From positions 1 through 64,000 of the forward strand of contig NZ_JAGJEH010000013.1 of assembly GCF_018100925.1 (NCBI RefSeq): a DNA stretch of 64,000 bases. Direction: 5' to 3'. Both the position numbers and the translations under genes were made by a program. Source of the stretch: Pseudoalteromonas luteoviolacea (lineage in GTDB: Bacteria > Pseudomonadota > Gammaproteobacteria > Enterobacterales > Alteromonadaceae). Numbering within the stretch: the stretch's first letter is position 1; every line of letters begins with the position of its first letter. Under the pieces are notes generated by a model. The model did no database searches and was not told the origin of the DNA. It was given only the letters and a program-made list of their open reading frames with translations. Positions 44,951-53,820 of this stretch are shown here, piece after piece.

Positions 44951-45380
44951 AACATATCCTTGAAATAATCCGTGTGTTTACGAATAAAAAACCAGTAAAT
45001 CGGTGTTCATTCGCATAGCCAAGATAAAACAGCACACTAAATTTATCAAGATATTAATAATGAATTAACATAAAAATTTTCAACTTTTCTCTATCACAAT
45101 GAAATATATAAATAATATGGGCGTTTCCTAGATTGTAAAACAATCACCATTTACGCAACAATCTATTTTGCTTAAATAATTAACTAGCTTGCAACATGAA
45201 TAGCATATAACGAAGCAAACAAACCGCTTGCCTATAAAACAAGCAAGAATAGCTTGTTGATATCAGTTGGTAATGTCATTTGCACTAAGGAATTAAAAGG
45301 CAGGTAAAATCATGGAAGTATCATTAGGTCGTGTGCTGGCGATAAAGGGCTATATGTATCATAACCCTTTTCTTACAACC
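44951..45380. other. AT-rich intergenic region, no gene seen
   Basis: About 430 bp upstream of the DUF3103-like gene and downstream of the 126-aa gene. It is AT-rich (long A/T stretches near 45035-45130) and probably contains the promoter of the minus-strand gene at 44950. A 43-codon frame beginning at 45312 overlaps the next gene antisense and is not convincing. Confidence 0.55.
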
Positions 45381-45761
45381 CTATTTTTCCGCGGGGTACA
45401 GTGTGATCTCTATGCCTGCACCAATCGCAGATATACGCAATAAAGTATCGACATCAATGGCTTGAGAATAACACTTTGGCGTTTCACCTGAGACAAAGCC
45501 TATGTCAAACGTACGCTTTTTACATCCTAACCACTGCTTTAGTGCAGTCTTAGAGCATGACTCTATCAACTCACATAGGTGGTTGATGGCTTTGTTGGGG
45601 CTGTTGACTTCAGTACTTGATTCAATGCGCGCCAGTTCTCGATAATCGTCTTTATCATAATGAAGTACAATCGCATTACGCTTCAGGTCCTCAACCAAAG
45701 CGGAGATATCATGTTTGGATTCTAACTCTAGGTCGACATTTAAAAATTGGATTTCTGACAT
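45381..45761 (-). CDS. Cytosolic protein of unknown function
   Basis: 126-aa protein without signal peptide or membrane helix, beginning MSEIQFLNVDLELESKHDISAL. It has an alpha/beta pattern, ends in a strand-like AGIEITLYPAEK, and contains the central IESCSKTALKQWLGCKKRTFDIGFVSG. I do not recognise the family. Such small single-domain proteins can be immunity proteins, but no toxin gene is adjacent, so I make no functional claim. Confidence 0.65.
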   Translation of the reverse strand: MSEIQFLNVDLELESKHDISALVEDLKRNAIVLHYDKDDYRELARIESSTEVNSPNKAINHLCELIESCSKTALKQWLGCKKRTFDIGFVSGETPKCYSQAIDVDTLLRISAIGAGIEITLYPAEK

Positions 45762-45948
45762 TGTGAATGCGTTACCTTGCTTTATGATAGGACCGAAGGT
45801 CTCAATTGTTTATACACTGTTCACCACTAAAGTGCCACGTAACTAGCTTACGCTATTAAAGTCATACTTTTGGGTGCGACAATTTGTCACTGTGGATTTT
45901 ACGCCAATTTCAATAAGCTATCAGCAATTTTGATTAAAAAACAGAGCA

Positions 45949-46656
45949 ATGATTAAAACCGCATTAAAACCAGCCAGAAAAATACATAAATACCTTGGTT
46001 ACTTACTGGCATTGCAACTCTTTGCATGGCTGCTCGGTGGACTTGTTATGAGTGCCATTCCGTTAGAAATGGTCCACGGTAAACACCTGGCTAACCGACA
46101 ATTAGAGAATCCATTTAACTCCACTCATTACACAGCAAGTTTGGATCAATTAACCCAACAAGTAAGTGGGCTACGCAGCATTGAGTTCAAACATTTTCTC
46201 AATACACCCTTGATCAAATTAAGTGGCGATACTGATGCCTATTTTCACGGCGTTACTGGTCAACGGTTTCAAGCGCCAGCTCAAGCTGCCATAGAGCGGC
46301 AAGCCAAAGCACATTACCTCGGTGACAGCGAAATTGCCCACGTCACACTCATGGCAACGGGACCCAGAGAAGTACAGTATCGAAAAAATATTTGGCGCGT
46401 CATATTTGATGATGCCCTGAGTACCACGGTTTATTTAACCCACGACAGTGGTCATGTGATCACAGTGCGCAGTACGCTTTGGCGCATTTTTGATTTTTTC
46501 TGGATGTTACATATTATGGATTATGATGAAAGAGATGATTTTAACAACCCTCTGTTGATATCTTTTTCTGCTACCAGCGTTCTATTCTGTATATCCGGTA
46601 TCATACTTCTATTTCAATCTCCGCCGTGGCGACGCCGACGAACTCAGTTTAAATAA
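45949..46656 (+). CDS. PepSY-domain inner membrane protein
   Basis: 235-aa protein with an N-terminal membrane helix (KIHKYLGYLLALQLFAWLLGG, about 11-33), a periplasmic PepSY-like region (about 45-180) and a C-terminal helix (LLISFSATSVLFCISGIILLF, about 203-225) with a basic cytosolic end. WRIFDFFWMLHIMDYDERDD before the last helix is typical of this small PepSY-TM group. These proteins often accompany iron or flavin-linked redox systems, but here no partner is adjacent. Confidence 0.85.
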   Translation: MIKTALKPARKIHKYLGYLLALQLFAWLLGGLVMSAIPLEMVHGKHLANRQLENPFNSTHYTASLDQLTQQVSGLRSIEFKHFLNTPLIKLSGDTDAYFHGVTGQRFQAPAQAAIERQAKAHYLGDSEIAHVTLMATGPREVQYRKNIWRVIFDDALSTTVYLTHDSGHVITVRSTLWRIFDFFWMLHIMDYDERDDFNNPLLISFSATSVLFCISGIILLFQSPPWRRRRTQFK

Positions 46657-46722
46657 GCTATTATTAATTACATAAATAGGATAATCTGAGGGCAGTTTCG
46701 AAGTTCACCTTAGGTGAGAGAC

Positions 46723-47355
46723 ATGCCCTTTGTCCCCGCTGTTATTCTACTGCTTTCCCTTTTTTTTAGCACACTTGCAAACGCGCAGCCATTTACGAGT
46801 TTTTATCAGGCAAAAAAGCACTTGTCTCAACAACTCAGTAGATCCGTTAAAACACTTTACTGCGGTTGTGATATAACCCGGCAAGGGAAAAAGCTGGTAC
46901 CTGATCCGTCTAAATGCGGCTATCAACCGCGAAAGCCCATCACGCGAAGTGGTAAACCAAATAGTCGAGCGACCCGGATAGAGTGGGAGCATATAGTACC
47001 AGCATGGGAGTTTGGCCATCAGTTACAATGCTGGCAATCTGGCGGCAGAGCGCATTGCCGTAAAGTCAGTGCCCAGTTTCGGCGCATGGAAGCAGATATT
47101 CGAAATCTAGCGCCTGCGATAGGCGAAATAAATGGAGATCGCAGTAACTATCGTTTCGGCATGCTGCCAAACACACCATACAAACATGGCGCATGTGCGG
47201 TCAAAATTGATTTTAAACAGCGGGTTATTGAGCCACCTGTATACGCTCGAAAACAAATCGCCGAGGCGTACTTTTACATGCAAAAAACATATGGCTTAAA
47301 AATCGCCGAAAAACAGCAGAAGCTGTTCCAAGTTTGGGCTAATTTAAATCAATAA
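46723..47355 (+). CDS. Endonuclease I (EndA-like), short C-terminus
   Basis: Periplasmic or secreted DNase. The start at ATG 46723 (210 aa) is preferred over the GTG at 46714 because AGGTGAG fits as its ribosome-binding site. A signal peptide ends near ANAQP. The body matches E. coli EndA: YCGCDITRQGKK, CGYQPRKPIT, RIEWEHIVPAWEFGHQLQCW with the catalytic His, and NLAPAIGEINGDRSNYRFG with the metal-binding Asn. It ends at KLFQVWANLNQ, about 30 residues before the usual end, and lacks the terminal ER-R-IA-QGN-NPYV motif. The frame downstream is closed in all phases, so it is a real short form, not a sequencing frameshift. Confidence 0.85.
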   Translation: MPFVPAVILLLSLFFSTLANAQPFTSFYQAKKHLSQQLSRSVKTLYCGCDITRQGKKLVPDPSKCGYQPRKPITRSGKPNSRATRIEWEHIVPAWEFGHQLQCWQSGGRAHCRKVSAQFRRMEADIRNLAPAIGEINGDRSNYRFGMLPNTPYKHGACAVKIDFKQRVIEPPVYARKQIAEAYFYMQKTYGLKIAEKQQKLFQVWANLNQ

Positions 47356-47542
47356 AACTGCCAAATACATGAATTTTTTCATGCCCTGTATAAAAAATGG
47401 TAACAGTGGCTAATTTGATTGTAATCTACATCAGCAATTGATAATTTGACTCTAGTATTGATTTTGGACGCACAACTGAAAGCATCACCCATTGATACAG
47501 GTCTACTCAATGAGACCATCTGGCAATGCTTAGGAATGGAAT

Positions 47543-49165
47543 ATGAGATTGAATAACAAATTGTACCTAGCACTTGGTATGGCATTTACAACTACCTTAC
47601 TCGCAGGTTGCGGCGGCTCTAGTGGTGGAGCAACTAATGTGACACCGACACCAACTACGCCGGCTGTGCCAAATACAACAGCGCCAACCTGGCAAGCAGG
47701 TAGATTTGATTCATCGACTCTATTTGCCAACCGCTGTGCTGAGCCACGCAGTGGTATCGATCCATTCGAGAATGAGGCGTACCCTGATGTTGCCGGTACA
47801 GCCATGCATGAGAAAATGTGGTTGCGCTCATTCAGCCACGAAACCTACCTTTGGTATGATGAAATCATCGATAATGACCCCAATGGCTTTGCGACCGTCG
47901 CCGCTTATTTTGATCAGTTAAAAACATTTGAAACAACTGACAGTGGTCGAGATAAAGATGAGTTTCACTTCAGTGAAAGCTACGAAGACTTCAAAAAAGA
48001 ATCACAAGACGGCGTATCTGCTAGTTTTGGTATCAACTGGACTATACCGCAAGCACGTATGGCCTATGTCGGATATATCGATGACAATACGCCAGCCGCC
48101 GATGCTGGAGTACAACGAGGTGACAGATTACTCAAAGTCGGCGATATTGACTTTGCGACCTTTAATAGCCGAGATACTGCGCAATACAACCAAGTTCTCA
48201 CAGCCTTTATACCGCAAAAAGATCAAACCGTAACATTGACGTTGCTAGGTCGTGATGGACAAGAAAAGATCGTATCATTGACCGCAAAAGATTTGGCCCT
48301 TGTTCCTGTCAAAAATAGTCAAGTCTTCGAGTTCGAAGGCAAGCAGATCGGCTACGTACAATTTAATCAGTTTGTCGCCAGTGGGCAGGCCGATTTGATT
48401 GCGGCATTTAATCAATTTAGCCAAGGTAACGTCGACGAGCTGGTACTCGATATGCGTTACAACGGTGGTGGGCTGGTATTCCAAGCATCTCAGCTCAGTT
48501 ATATGATTGCCGGAAGCCAATCTAACAATCGTACCTATTCAGTTAAAACACATAATGACAAGCAGAGCAGTAAAAACGAACCGCTCGGATTTGTAAATCA
48601 ATCGATAAACTGGACTACGCTTGAATACAATGATGATCAACTGCCCTCAGCACAGATGAATCGAGTATATATGTTGACCACAAGTGATACAGCTTCAGCC
48701 AGTGAAAGCGTCATCAATGCATTGCGTGGAATAGACGTAGAAGTCATCTTGATTGGTGGCAATACTCGTGGAAAACCATATGGCTTTTTACCTGAGCAAA
48801 ACTGTGGCACTGTGTACTATACAATTCAAACCAAATCTGCCAATGAAAAGGGGTTTGGTGACTATGAAGACGGGTTTATCGTCACGCCTCAAGCAAACAT
48901 CATTGGTGAAATTGGCTTAGATGCCAACGTACCAGGCTGTGTGCTCAGCGATGACTTCAGTAAAGAGCTAGGTGACAAAACAGAAGGACTATTTGCAGGT
49001 GCATTGCACCATATATCTACTGGCACCTGCCCAGCCAATAGTGTTGCACGACAAGCCCGCGCTGCTCAGACCTTAATGGATACTGGTAATGTCGCACCAT
49101 TCGATTTGCCTTTCCAGCCTTTAAAACATGGGGCGGTATACACCACTATCACACAAGGTAATTAA
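47543..49165 (+). CDS. S41 family C-terminal processing peptidase, lipoprotein
   Basis: 540-aa envelope protease. The signal peptide ends in the lipobox LLAGC (Cys at about residue 23), followed by a Gly/Ser/Thr/Pro-rich linker. A PDZ domain spans about 165-250 (DNTPAADAGVQRGDRLLKVGDI). The S41 catalytic region has YVQFNQFVASG, DMRYNGGG, TTSDTASASESVINALRG with the nucleophile Ser, and GNTRGKPYGF with the general-base Lys. It probably acts in the periplasm on unknown substrates. The next lipoprotein gene starts directly after its stop. Confidence 0.9.
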   Translation: MRLNNKLYLALGMAFTTTLLAGCGGSSGGATNVTPTPTTPAVPNTTAPTWQAGRFDSSTLFANRCAEPRSGIDPFENEAYPDVAGTAMHEKMWLRSFSHETYLWYDEIIDNDPNGFATVAAYFDQLKTFETTDSGRDKDEFHFSESYEDFKKESQDGVSASFGINWTIPQARMAYVGYIDDNTPAADAGVQRGDRLLKVGDIDFATFNSRDTAQYNQVLTAFIPQKDQTVTLTLLGRDGQEKIVSLTAKDLALVPVKNSQVFEFEGKQIGYVQFNQFVASGQADLIAAFNQFSQGNVDELVLDMRYNGGGLVFQASQLSYMIAGSQSNNRTYSVKTHNDKQSSKNEPLGFVNQSINWTTLEYNDDQLPSAQMNRVYMLTTSDTASASESVINALRGIDVEVILIGGNTRGKPYGFLPEQNCGTVYYTIQTKSANEKGFGDYEDGFIVTPQANIIGEIGLDANVPGCVLSDDFSKELGDKTEGLFAGALHHISTGTCPANSVARQARAAQTLMDTGNVAPFDLPFQPLKHGAVYTTITQGN

Positions 49166-49549
49166 ATGACCTTTAAGCAAAGTATTTGCACTCTGGCGGC
49201 ACTCCTTTTGAGTGCCTGCCAGAGCCACAGCCAACCGCAGAGCCAACTCGCTCTGCTGCAAACTGTGACACCCTCGATTGTCGCTGAGATAGGTTCTGCT
49301 GTCGTAGCATTAAAAGGGGGGACAGCCCCGACCCTTGCACACAACGTATTTACTCAATCACCTCAGCTAATTTTAACGCAAGGCCAGTCAAATGGCGGGA
49401 TGGAAAATACGGCCTTATCAGCACTGCCCATTAGTACCTTTGAACTACAGCTACGCTCAAATACCTGTGTGCTCTATTACCCAAAAGCCAATAAATTTGT
49501 GCCGCTGCACTACGCCACCTGTACACCCTATATAGATACCAGTAAATAA
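49166..49549 (+). CDS. Small lipoprotein of unknown function
   Basis: 127-aa predicted lipoprotein: hydrophobic signal MTFKQSICTLAALLLSAC, with the lipobox Cys at residue 18. The mature part is Ser/Gln-rich and contains two cysteines near the C-terminus that could form a disulfide. Its ATG abuts the S41 peptidase stop codon, with AAGG in the end of that gene as ribosome-binding site, so it is cotranslated. It may be an accessory or substrate of the protease, but this is guesswork. Confidence 0.75.
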   Translation: MTFKQSICTLAALLLSACQSHSQPQSQLALLQTVTPSIVAEIGSAVVALKGGTAPTLAHNVFTQSPQLILTQGQSNGGMENTALSALPISTFELQLRSNTCVLYYPKANKFVPLHYATCTPYIDTSK

Positions 49550-49638
49550 GAAACAATTTAGGAATGCCACTTAATTACCTAACTTGCATCCATAAAAGGG
49601 ATAGGACACACTAGGGCGGTTCAGCCAAGGAGTCATAT

Positions 49639-50328
49639 ATGCACATCACCCCCGTGTCACCATTTCAGCCGCAACTACCTTATATCTATCGCAGTATGGC
49701 ATTCAGTCCAGATGTATACCAAGACAGCGATTTTGCGTATTTTAATCAGCCTCTACCAAGCAAACTACAGCGTGCAGTGGCAAAGCGAAAAGCCGAATAC
49801 CTAGCGGGTCGCGTTTGTGCCGCACAGGCCATGCAACAGTTAGGATTACCCCATCACGTAGTGCAAACTGACGACGACCGCGCGCCAATTTGGCCACAAG
49901 GTATTCGGGGCGCTATCACACACAGTAAAGGTATTGCGATGGCAGTAGTTACTGATAATTCAAACGTATTAGGTCTGGGTATCGACATAGAACATTTGAT
50001 GTCAGACAGGCAAGAATTGGAATTGCGTAGTCAAATTTTAAGAGAGGACGAAGCCGACGCGTTCGAGTCCCTTGGTCAATCTCATCATAGGCCATTGACA
50101 CTGGTTTTTTCAGCAAAAGAAAGCATATACAAAGCACTCTATGGACAAGTACAAAAGTTCTTTGGCTTTGACGCCGCCAAGTTAATTGGACATGACTCGC
50201 AGCAGTTGCACTTCACGCTGACAGCTGACTTACACCCTGATTTAACCAAGGGTACAAAAGTCAGTGTTTTTTACCAGTACAATGATGAAATGGTACTTAC
50301 TGAGTGTATGCACCAGCAAGCTTCTTAA
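49639..50328 (+). CDS. 4'-phosphopantetheinyl transferase (EntD-type)
   Basis: Transfers phosphopantetheine from CoA to the carrier-protein serine of NRPS components. The 229-aa protein has the EntD-type order of motifs: KRKAEYLAGRVCAAQAM, APIWPQGIRGAITHSKG, LGIDIEHL (Mg-binding Asp and Glu) and FSAKESIYKALYGQV. AAGGAG lies 7 bases before the ATG. It sits at the left border of the siderophore locus and would activate the EntB carrier domain and the NRPS carrier domains. A strong terminator follows. Confidence 0.94.
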   Translation: MHITPVSPFQPQLPYIYRSMAFSPDVYQDSDFAYFNQPLPSKLQRAVAKRKAEYLAGRVCAAQAMQQLGLPHHVVQTDDDRAPIWPQGIRGAITHSKGIAMAVVTDNSNVLGLGIDIEHLMSDRQELELRSQILREDEADAFESLGQSHHRPLTLVFSAKESIYKALYGQVQKFFGFDAAKLIGHDSQQLHFTLTADLHPDLTKGTKVSVFYQYNDEMVLTECMHQQAS

Positions 50329-50338
50329 CTCCAAATAC

Positions 50339-50367
50339 AAAAAACGATGCCAAGGGCATCGTTTTTT
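50339..50367 (+). terminator. Terminator of the phosphopantetheinyl transferase gene
   Basis: A perfect 13-base stem AAAAAACGATGCC (50339-50351) / GGCATCGTTTTTT (50355-50367) with a 3-base loop and T-run lies 10 bases after the stop. It could also stop leftward transcription from the receptor remnant. Confidence 0.92.
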
Positions 50368-50388
50368 ATTTACGTGGTATTGCGTCCT

Positions 50389-50616
50389 TTAGAAACAATA
50401 TTCTAACTGCAATGCCACTTCTCGCTCCTGATCCAGCTCTACATAGTTCCAACGACGGCTGCCTTTTGAATTGAGATAGTCTTTGTCCAATAAGTTGTTC
50501 ACACTCAAGAACACACCCCAGTTTTCAGGTTGATAGCCAACTCGAGCGTTCACAATAGTGCGGCTTGGGATCTCAAGATAGTCCAATACTCTCTGTTCAT
50601 GGAGGTCAAGGTATCA
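50389..50616 (-). pseudogene. C-terminal remnant of a TonB-dependent receptor
   Basis: The minus-strand frame encodes about 74 residues ending in a receptor-like C-terminus: SRTIVNARVGYQPENWGVFL, SVNNLLDKDYLNSKG and the final aromatic ...LEYCF. This matches the last beta strands of an outer membrane siderophore receptor. Translated further upstream the frame meets a stop at 50614-50616, and no plug or barrel start is present before the exporter gene at 50696. About 600 residues are missing, so it is a remnant of a second receptor. The only in-frame start is a TTG at 50586. Confidence 0.82.
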
Positions 50617-50647
50617 GGTGCGGTGCGTGATATTAAATTTTGAAAGT

Positions 50648-50679
50648 AACAATATGATCGCGCCTGCGATCATATTGTT
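50648..50679 (-). terminator. Candidate terminator of the exporter gene
   Basis: A perfect 14-bp stem AACAATATGATCGC/GCGATCATATTGTT with a 4-base loop lies 17 bases after the exporter stop. The minus-strand sequence beyond it is moderately T-rich. Confidence 0.65.
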
Positions 50680-50695
50680 GAATTAGATGAAAAAA

Positions 50696-52321
50696 TTAAA
50701 TGGCAAGCTGGTTTGCGAGCCCATTTTTGCGCTCGGTTAGACAACCATTTTCCATTCGTAGTAAACGATCCGCCAGATGGAAGTATTTATCATCATGGGT
50801 GATCACAAACACGGTTTTCCCCTTTGCACTCAACTCAGGTAATAGCTCCGTATAAAAGACATCTTTGAATACTGGGTCTTGATCTGCGGCCCATTCATCA
50901 AAGATATAAAACGGTCTATCCTCTAGATAAGTCACCACCAATGCCAACCGTTTGCGTTGTCCCTGAGACAGCTTTTGAGTAGTAAACGCACCATCTTTAA
51001 TCGCCACTTTATGATGCAAATTGAGTTTTTTGATCAATGCATTACCTTTTTCCTGTAGCACTTTATCTTGACAGTCAAGCAACCTATCAAATAGGTGGAA
51101 ATCACTGAACACCGCACTGAATAACTGACGATAACTGTCAAGGTGTGCCGCGGTAATGTGTTCACCGTCCACATATAAATCACCTTCCTTAGCCGGATAC
51201 AGTCCACACAACAACTTAGCAAATGTAGTTTTTCCGCTACCATTACCGCCGACTAAATAAATGATCTCGCCCTGTTTAAGGGTTAAATCAATGGGTGTGA
51301 GCGCAAATACTTCGTCACTTTGCTCATGATAATAACCATGGCTCAGCGCTTTTAGTTCAATACGTTCAAACTCAGTCCTTTGCGCCTGAGGTTGCTGTGC
51401 AATCAAGCGCATTTGAGAGGTCATTTCTGTGATCGTATTGGCTGATGCCTTTGCTGCTGCGGCCTTTGGAATAGCCGCCAACATTACTTCAAGTGGCGTA
51501 AGCATATACAAAAATAAAAGTGCAAAACCAGACATCACTTTCGTCGTATCTGCACCTTGACCGGATAGAAAATACAATGCGCCACCAATGAAGGCAAAAA
51601 TACTAAACCCCCCCCAAGAGGCAGCATAGTGATAAATGGTTGCACCTTGTACGCGACGGGTACGTAGCAAAGTAATCGTGTCACCAATGACTTGTTCAAC
51701 AAAAATACGGCGCTTGGATTTATGTAATTTCAGTTCTTTAGCACCATCGTATATAGCATCAAATTGATCGTATAAAGAGTCTTGAACTTTGGCCGCTTCT
51801 GTCACCTTTTTAAATGCCGTGGCGTTGGCCAAACTATACCCCACAGAGCCTACCAATAAAGTCAGTACCGCAAAAATAAACACTCGCCAGTCCAGCCAAG
51901 CCATATATGCAAAGCTGCCAAGTACTATCATTGCATTGGTCAAGATCCCCGGTAGGCGTTGAAAAAACTCAGACACTCGTAGACTGTGCTCAGTTAAACA
52001 AGATTTAATTTTTCCAGCCCCTTGCGCTTCGACATCATCAAACTCAGCATTAACAACATGTTCAGCGACTTGACTACGCACAGTCGCCTGACTTTGCTCA
52101 GTTAGCTGTTCAGCAAAAACTTTTGAGCATAACTGCAAAATGACACCTGAAACTGCCAACACGGCAAAATAAGTAAATTGCTCAGACCGCGCATCTGGCG
52201 AACTGTTAATGATTTCATTGATCAGTGCAACTAAGGCCACACTGGCTAGGCCAAATAAGGTACTAGTGATGGCTGTTGCAAGAAATCGCCACCATGTGGC
52301 GCGGATTAGATTAGCGAGCAC
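50696..52321 (-). CDS. Siderophore/cyclic-peptide ABC exporter (SyrD/PvdE type)
   Basis: 541-aa half-transporter. The N-terminal membrane domain (about residues 1-310) has about six helices. The C-terminal ATPase domain has Walker A VGGNGSGKTTFAKLL, signature LSQGQRKRLALV, Walker B FYIFDEWAADQDP and the switch His in VITHDDKYF. The DEWAADQDP ending is typical of the SyrD/PvdE group, which exports siderophore or lipopeptide precursors. It is divergent from entC and convergent with the receptor remnant. The likely job is moving the finished or partial siderophore across the inner membrane. Confidence 0.92.
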   Translation of the reverse strand: MLANLIRATWWRFLATAITSTLFGLASVALVALINEIINSSPDARSEQFTYFAVLAVSGVILQLCSKVFAEQLTEQSQATVRSQVAEHVVNAEFDDVEAQGAGKIKSCLTEHSLRVSEFFQRLPGILTNAMIVLGSFAYMAWLDWRVFIFAVLTLLVGSVGYSLANATAFKKVTEAAKVQDSLYDQFDAIYDGAKELKLHKSKRRIFVEQVIGDTITLLRTRRVQGATIYHYAASWGGFSIFAFIGGALYFLSGQGADTTKVMSGFALLFLYMLTPLEVMLAAIPKAAAAKASANTITEMTSQMRLIAQQPQAQRTEFERIELKALSHGYYHEQSDEVFALTPIDLTLKQGEIIYLVGGNGSGKTTFAKLLCGLYPAKEGDLYVDGEHITAAHLDSYRQLFSAVFSDFHLFDRLLDCQDKVLQEKGNALIKKLNLHHKVAIKDGAFTTQKLSQGQRKRLALVVTYLEDRPFYIFDEWAADQDPVFKDVFYTELLPELSAKGKTVFVITHDDKYFHLADRLLRMENGCLTERKNGLANQLAI

Positions 52322-52610
52322 GTTACTTCTCTTTTTGTTAATTCAAATTTAGGACTAGATATAGGACGAGAATGCCCACAAAAAATTCACTATTTAAAAT
52401 GCAAGCAGATGTCTTTCTGAGCCGAGTCACACCACCGACACCTAGCCAGTAATAGCTCATCGAGCTCCGTATTCCCCCGCTTTGCAACTGAGTTAAAAAT
52501 ATCATTGCATAGAACACTAAATCTTTTCGTGATTGACACGTCTTTAACACACATTCACGGCTGACCGACGATTTGGCAGCAGTTAAGTGACAACGCAAAA
52601 AGGTTAAATT
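52322..52610. other. Divergent promoter region exporter / entC
   Basis: 289 bp between divergent starts. The minus-strand open frame here has no homology or codon signal. The segment 52491-52509 contains AATGATA on the minus strand, the core of a Fur box, but only 10 of 19 positions fit the full consensus. I treat it as a weak candidate iron-control site; no clear -35/-10 pair is seen. Confidence 0.35.
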
Positions 52611-53816
52611 ATGCATGCTGGCGAAATATCTAACTTAGCGCAGGCTCAGTCTTTAGGTGAGTTTCTATTAGATCAAGATTGTCTTTTCGTGTCTGGTGAC
52701 AGCTGTTTATTGGGGCAAGGGGTCAAACACAGGTTTAAATTGCCCATTGCCAATACTGACTACCTAGTGAGCGAGCTGCAAACACAGTTGCGCAATCACC
52801 AAGGAGAAAATGACAATACCATCGCTTTTGGTGTACTGCCTTTTTGCAAATATGAAATGGCGCAATTTATCATCCCTGAGCAGGTCGCTCGGTGGGACAA
52901 AAAGGTCTTTAGTCAGTGGCTCAATACCCAAATCACAGAGGGAAGCCATACCGAAAACCCGCTCAAAGCAGTTAACTACTTACAAGACAGAGTACATTTT
53001 GAGCATACAGTGCAGCAAGCCAAAGAGCTGTTCGACAAAGCGCTGCTAGACAAAATCGTACTCAGCAAGCAGGTGGAGCTAGAGTTTGAACACGCAATCA
53101 ATCGCAAGCATGTGCTAAATCAACTACTCACGCAGAGTCAGTCGGGGTATCACTTCGCATTTCCGACCGAAAGCGAGTCTGTGTTAATGGGCGTTAGCCC
53201 CGAATTATTGCTGCGAAAAGAAGGTGAAACAGTCACCAGTAACCCGTTAGCGGGGTCGATCCCAAGAGATCCCTGTAGCAAGGTTGAGGCGCAGCACCGT
53301 GCGGCATTATTCAGTTCAAAAAAAGACAGATACGAACATGCCGTAGTGATTGACGATATGCGTCAACTGCTCGAACCTGTATGCGACAACCTCGCCATTC
53401 CTGCTGAGCCATCACTATTACATACTGCCACCATGTGGCATCTGTCTACTGTGATCTCAGGTCACTTGAAAGATCCGAGCACCCATATTTTGGCATTGGC
53501 CAATCAACTTCACCCGACACCGGCATTATGCGGCAAACCAACCAAGCCTGCATATCAACATATCTTGGATCTAGAAGGCCATGGCCGCGATCTATTTTCC
53601 GGGATCATCGGCTGGTGTGATCAACAAGGCAACGGTGAGTGGGTAGTCGTGATCCGATGTGGAGAACTCAAAGCACACGTTGCTAAGTTATTTGCCGGTG
53701 CGGGGATCGTCGCCGCTTCAGACCCCAGCTCTGAATGGTTAGAAACCGAAGCCAAACTCAAAACCATGCTGAACGCACTCTCAGTCCAGCAAGCTTATAC
53801 TCAGTTTAATAAGTAA
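52611..53816 (+). CDS. entC: Isochorismate synthase
   Basis: Converts chorismate to isochorismate, the first step of 2,3-dihydroxybenzoate (DHB) synthesis. The 401-aa protein (E. coli EntC 391) has the active-site stretches LDKIVLSKQVELEF, GVSPELLLRKEG, SNPLAGSIPRDP, LHPTPALCGKP and the C-terminal FAGAGIVAASDPSSEW. AAGG lies 7 bases before the ATG. It is first in the operon entC-entE-entB-condensation-entA. A menaquinone-type MenF role is unlikely given the context. Confidence 0.95.
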   Translation: MHAGEISNLAQAQSLGEFLLDQDCLFVSGDSCLLGQGVKHRFKLPIANTDYLVSELQTQLRNHQGENDNTIAFGVLPFCKYEMAQFIIPEQVARWDKKVFSQWLNTQITEGSHTENPLKAVNYLQDRVHFEHTVQQAKELFDKALLDKIVLSKQVELEFEHAINRKHVLNQLLTQSQSGYHFAFPTESESVLMGVSPELLLRKEGETVTSNPLAGSIPRDPCSKVEAQHRAALFSSKKDRYEHAVVIDDMRQLLEPVCDNLAIPAEPSLLHTATMWHLSTVISGHLKDPSTHILALANQLHPTPALCGKPTKPAYQHILDLEGHGRDLFSGIIGWCDQQGNGEWVVVIRCGELKAHVAKLFAGAGIVAASDPSSEWLETEAKLKTMLNALSVQQAYTQFNK

Positions 53817-53820
53817 CATT

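Noticed and set aside
45312..45443. 43-codon plus-strand frame beginning MEVSLGRVLAIKGYMYHNP
   Set aside because: Its second half is antisense to the 126-aa gene; the ribosome-binding site is weak and nothing supports it as a gene.
52338..52616. 92-aa minus-strand frame between the exporter and entC
   Set aside because: Lies in the divergent promoter region, overlaps the entC start, has no ribosome-binding site and resembles no protein.
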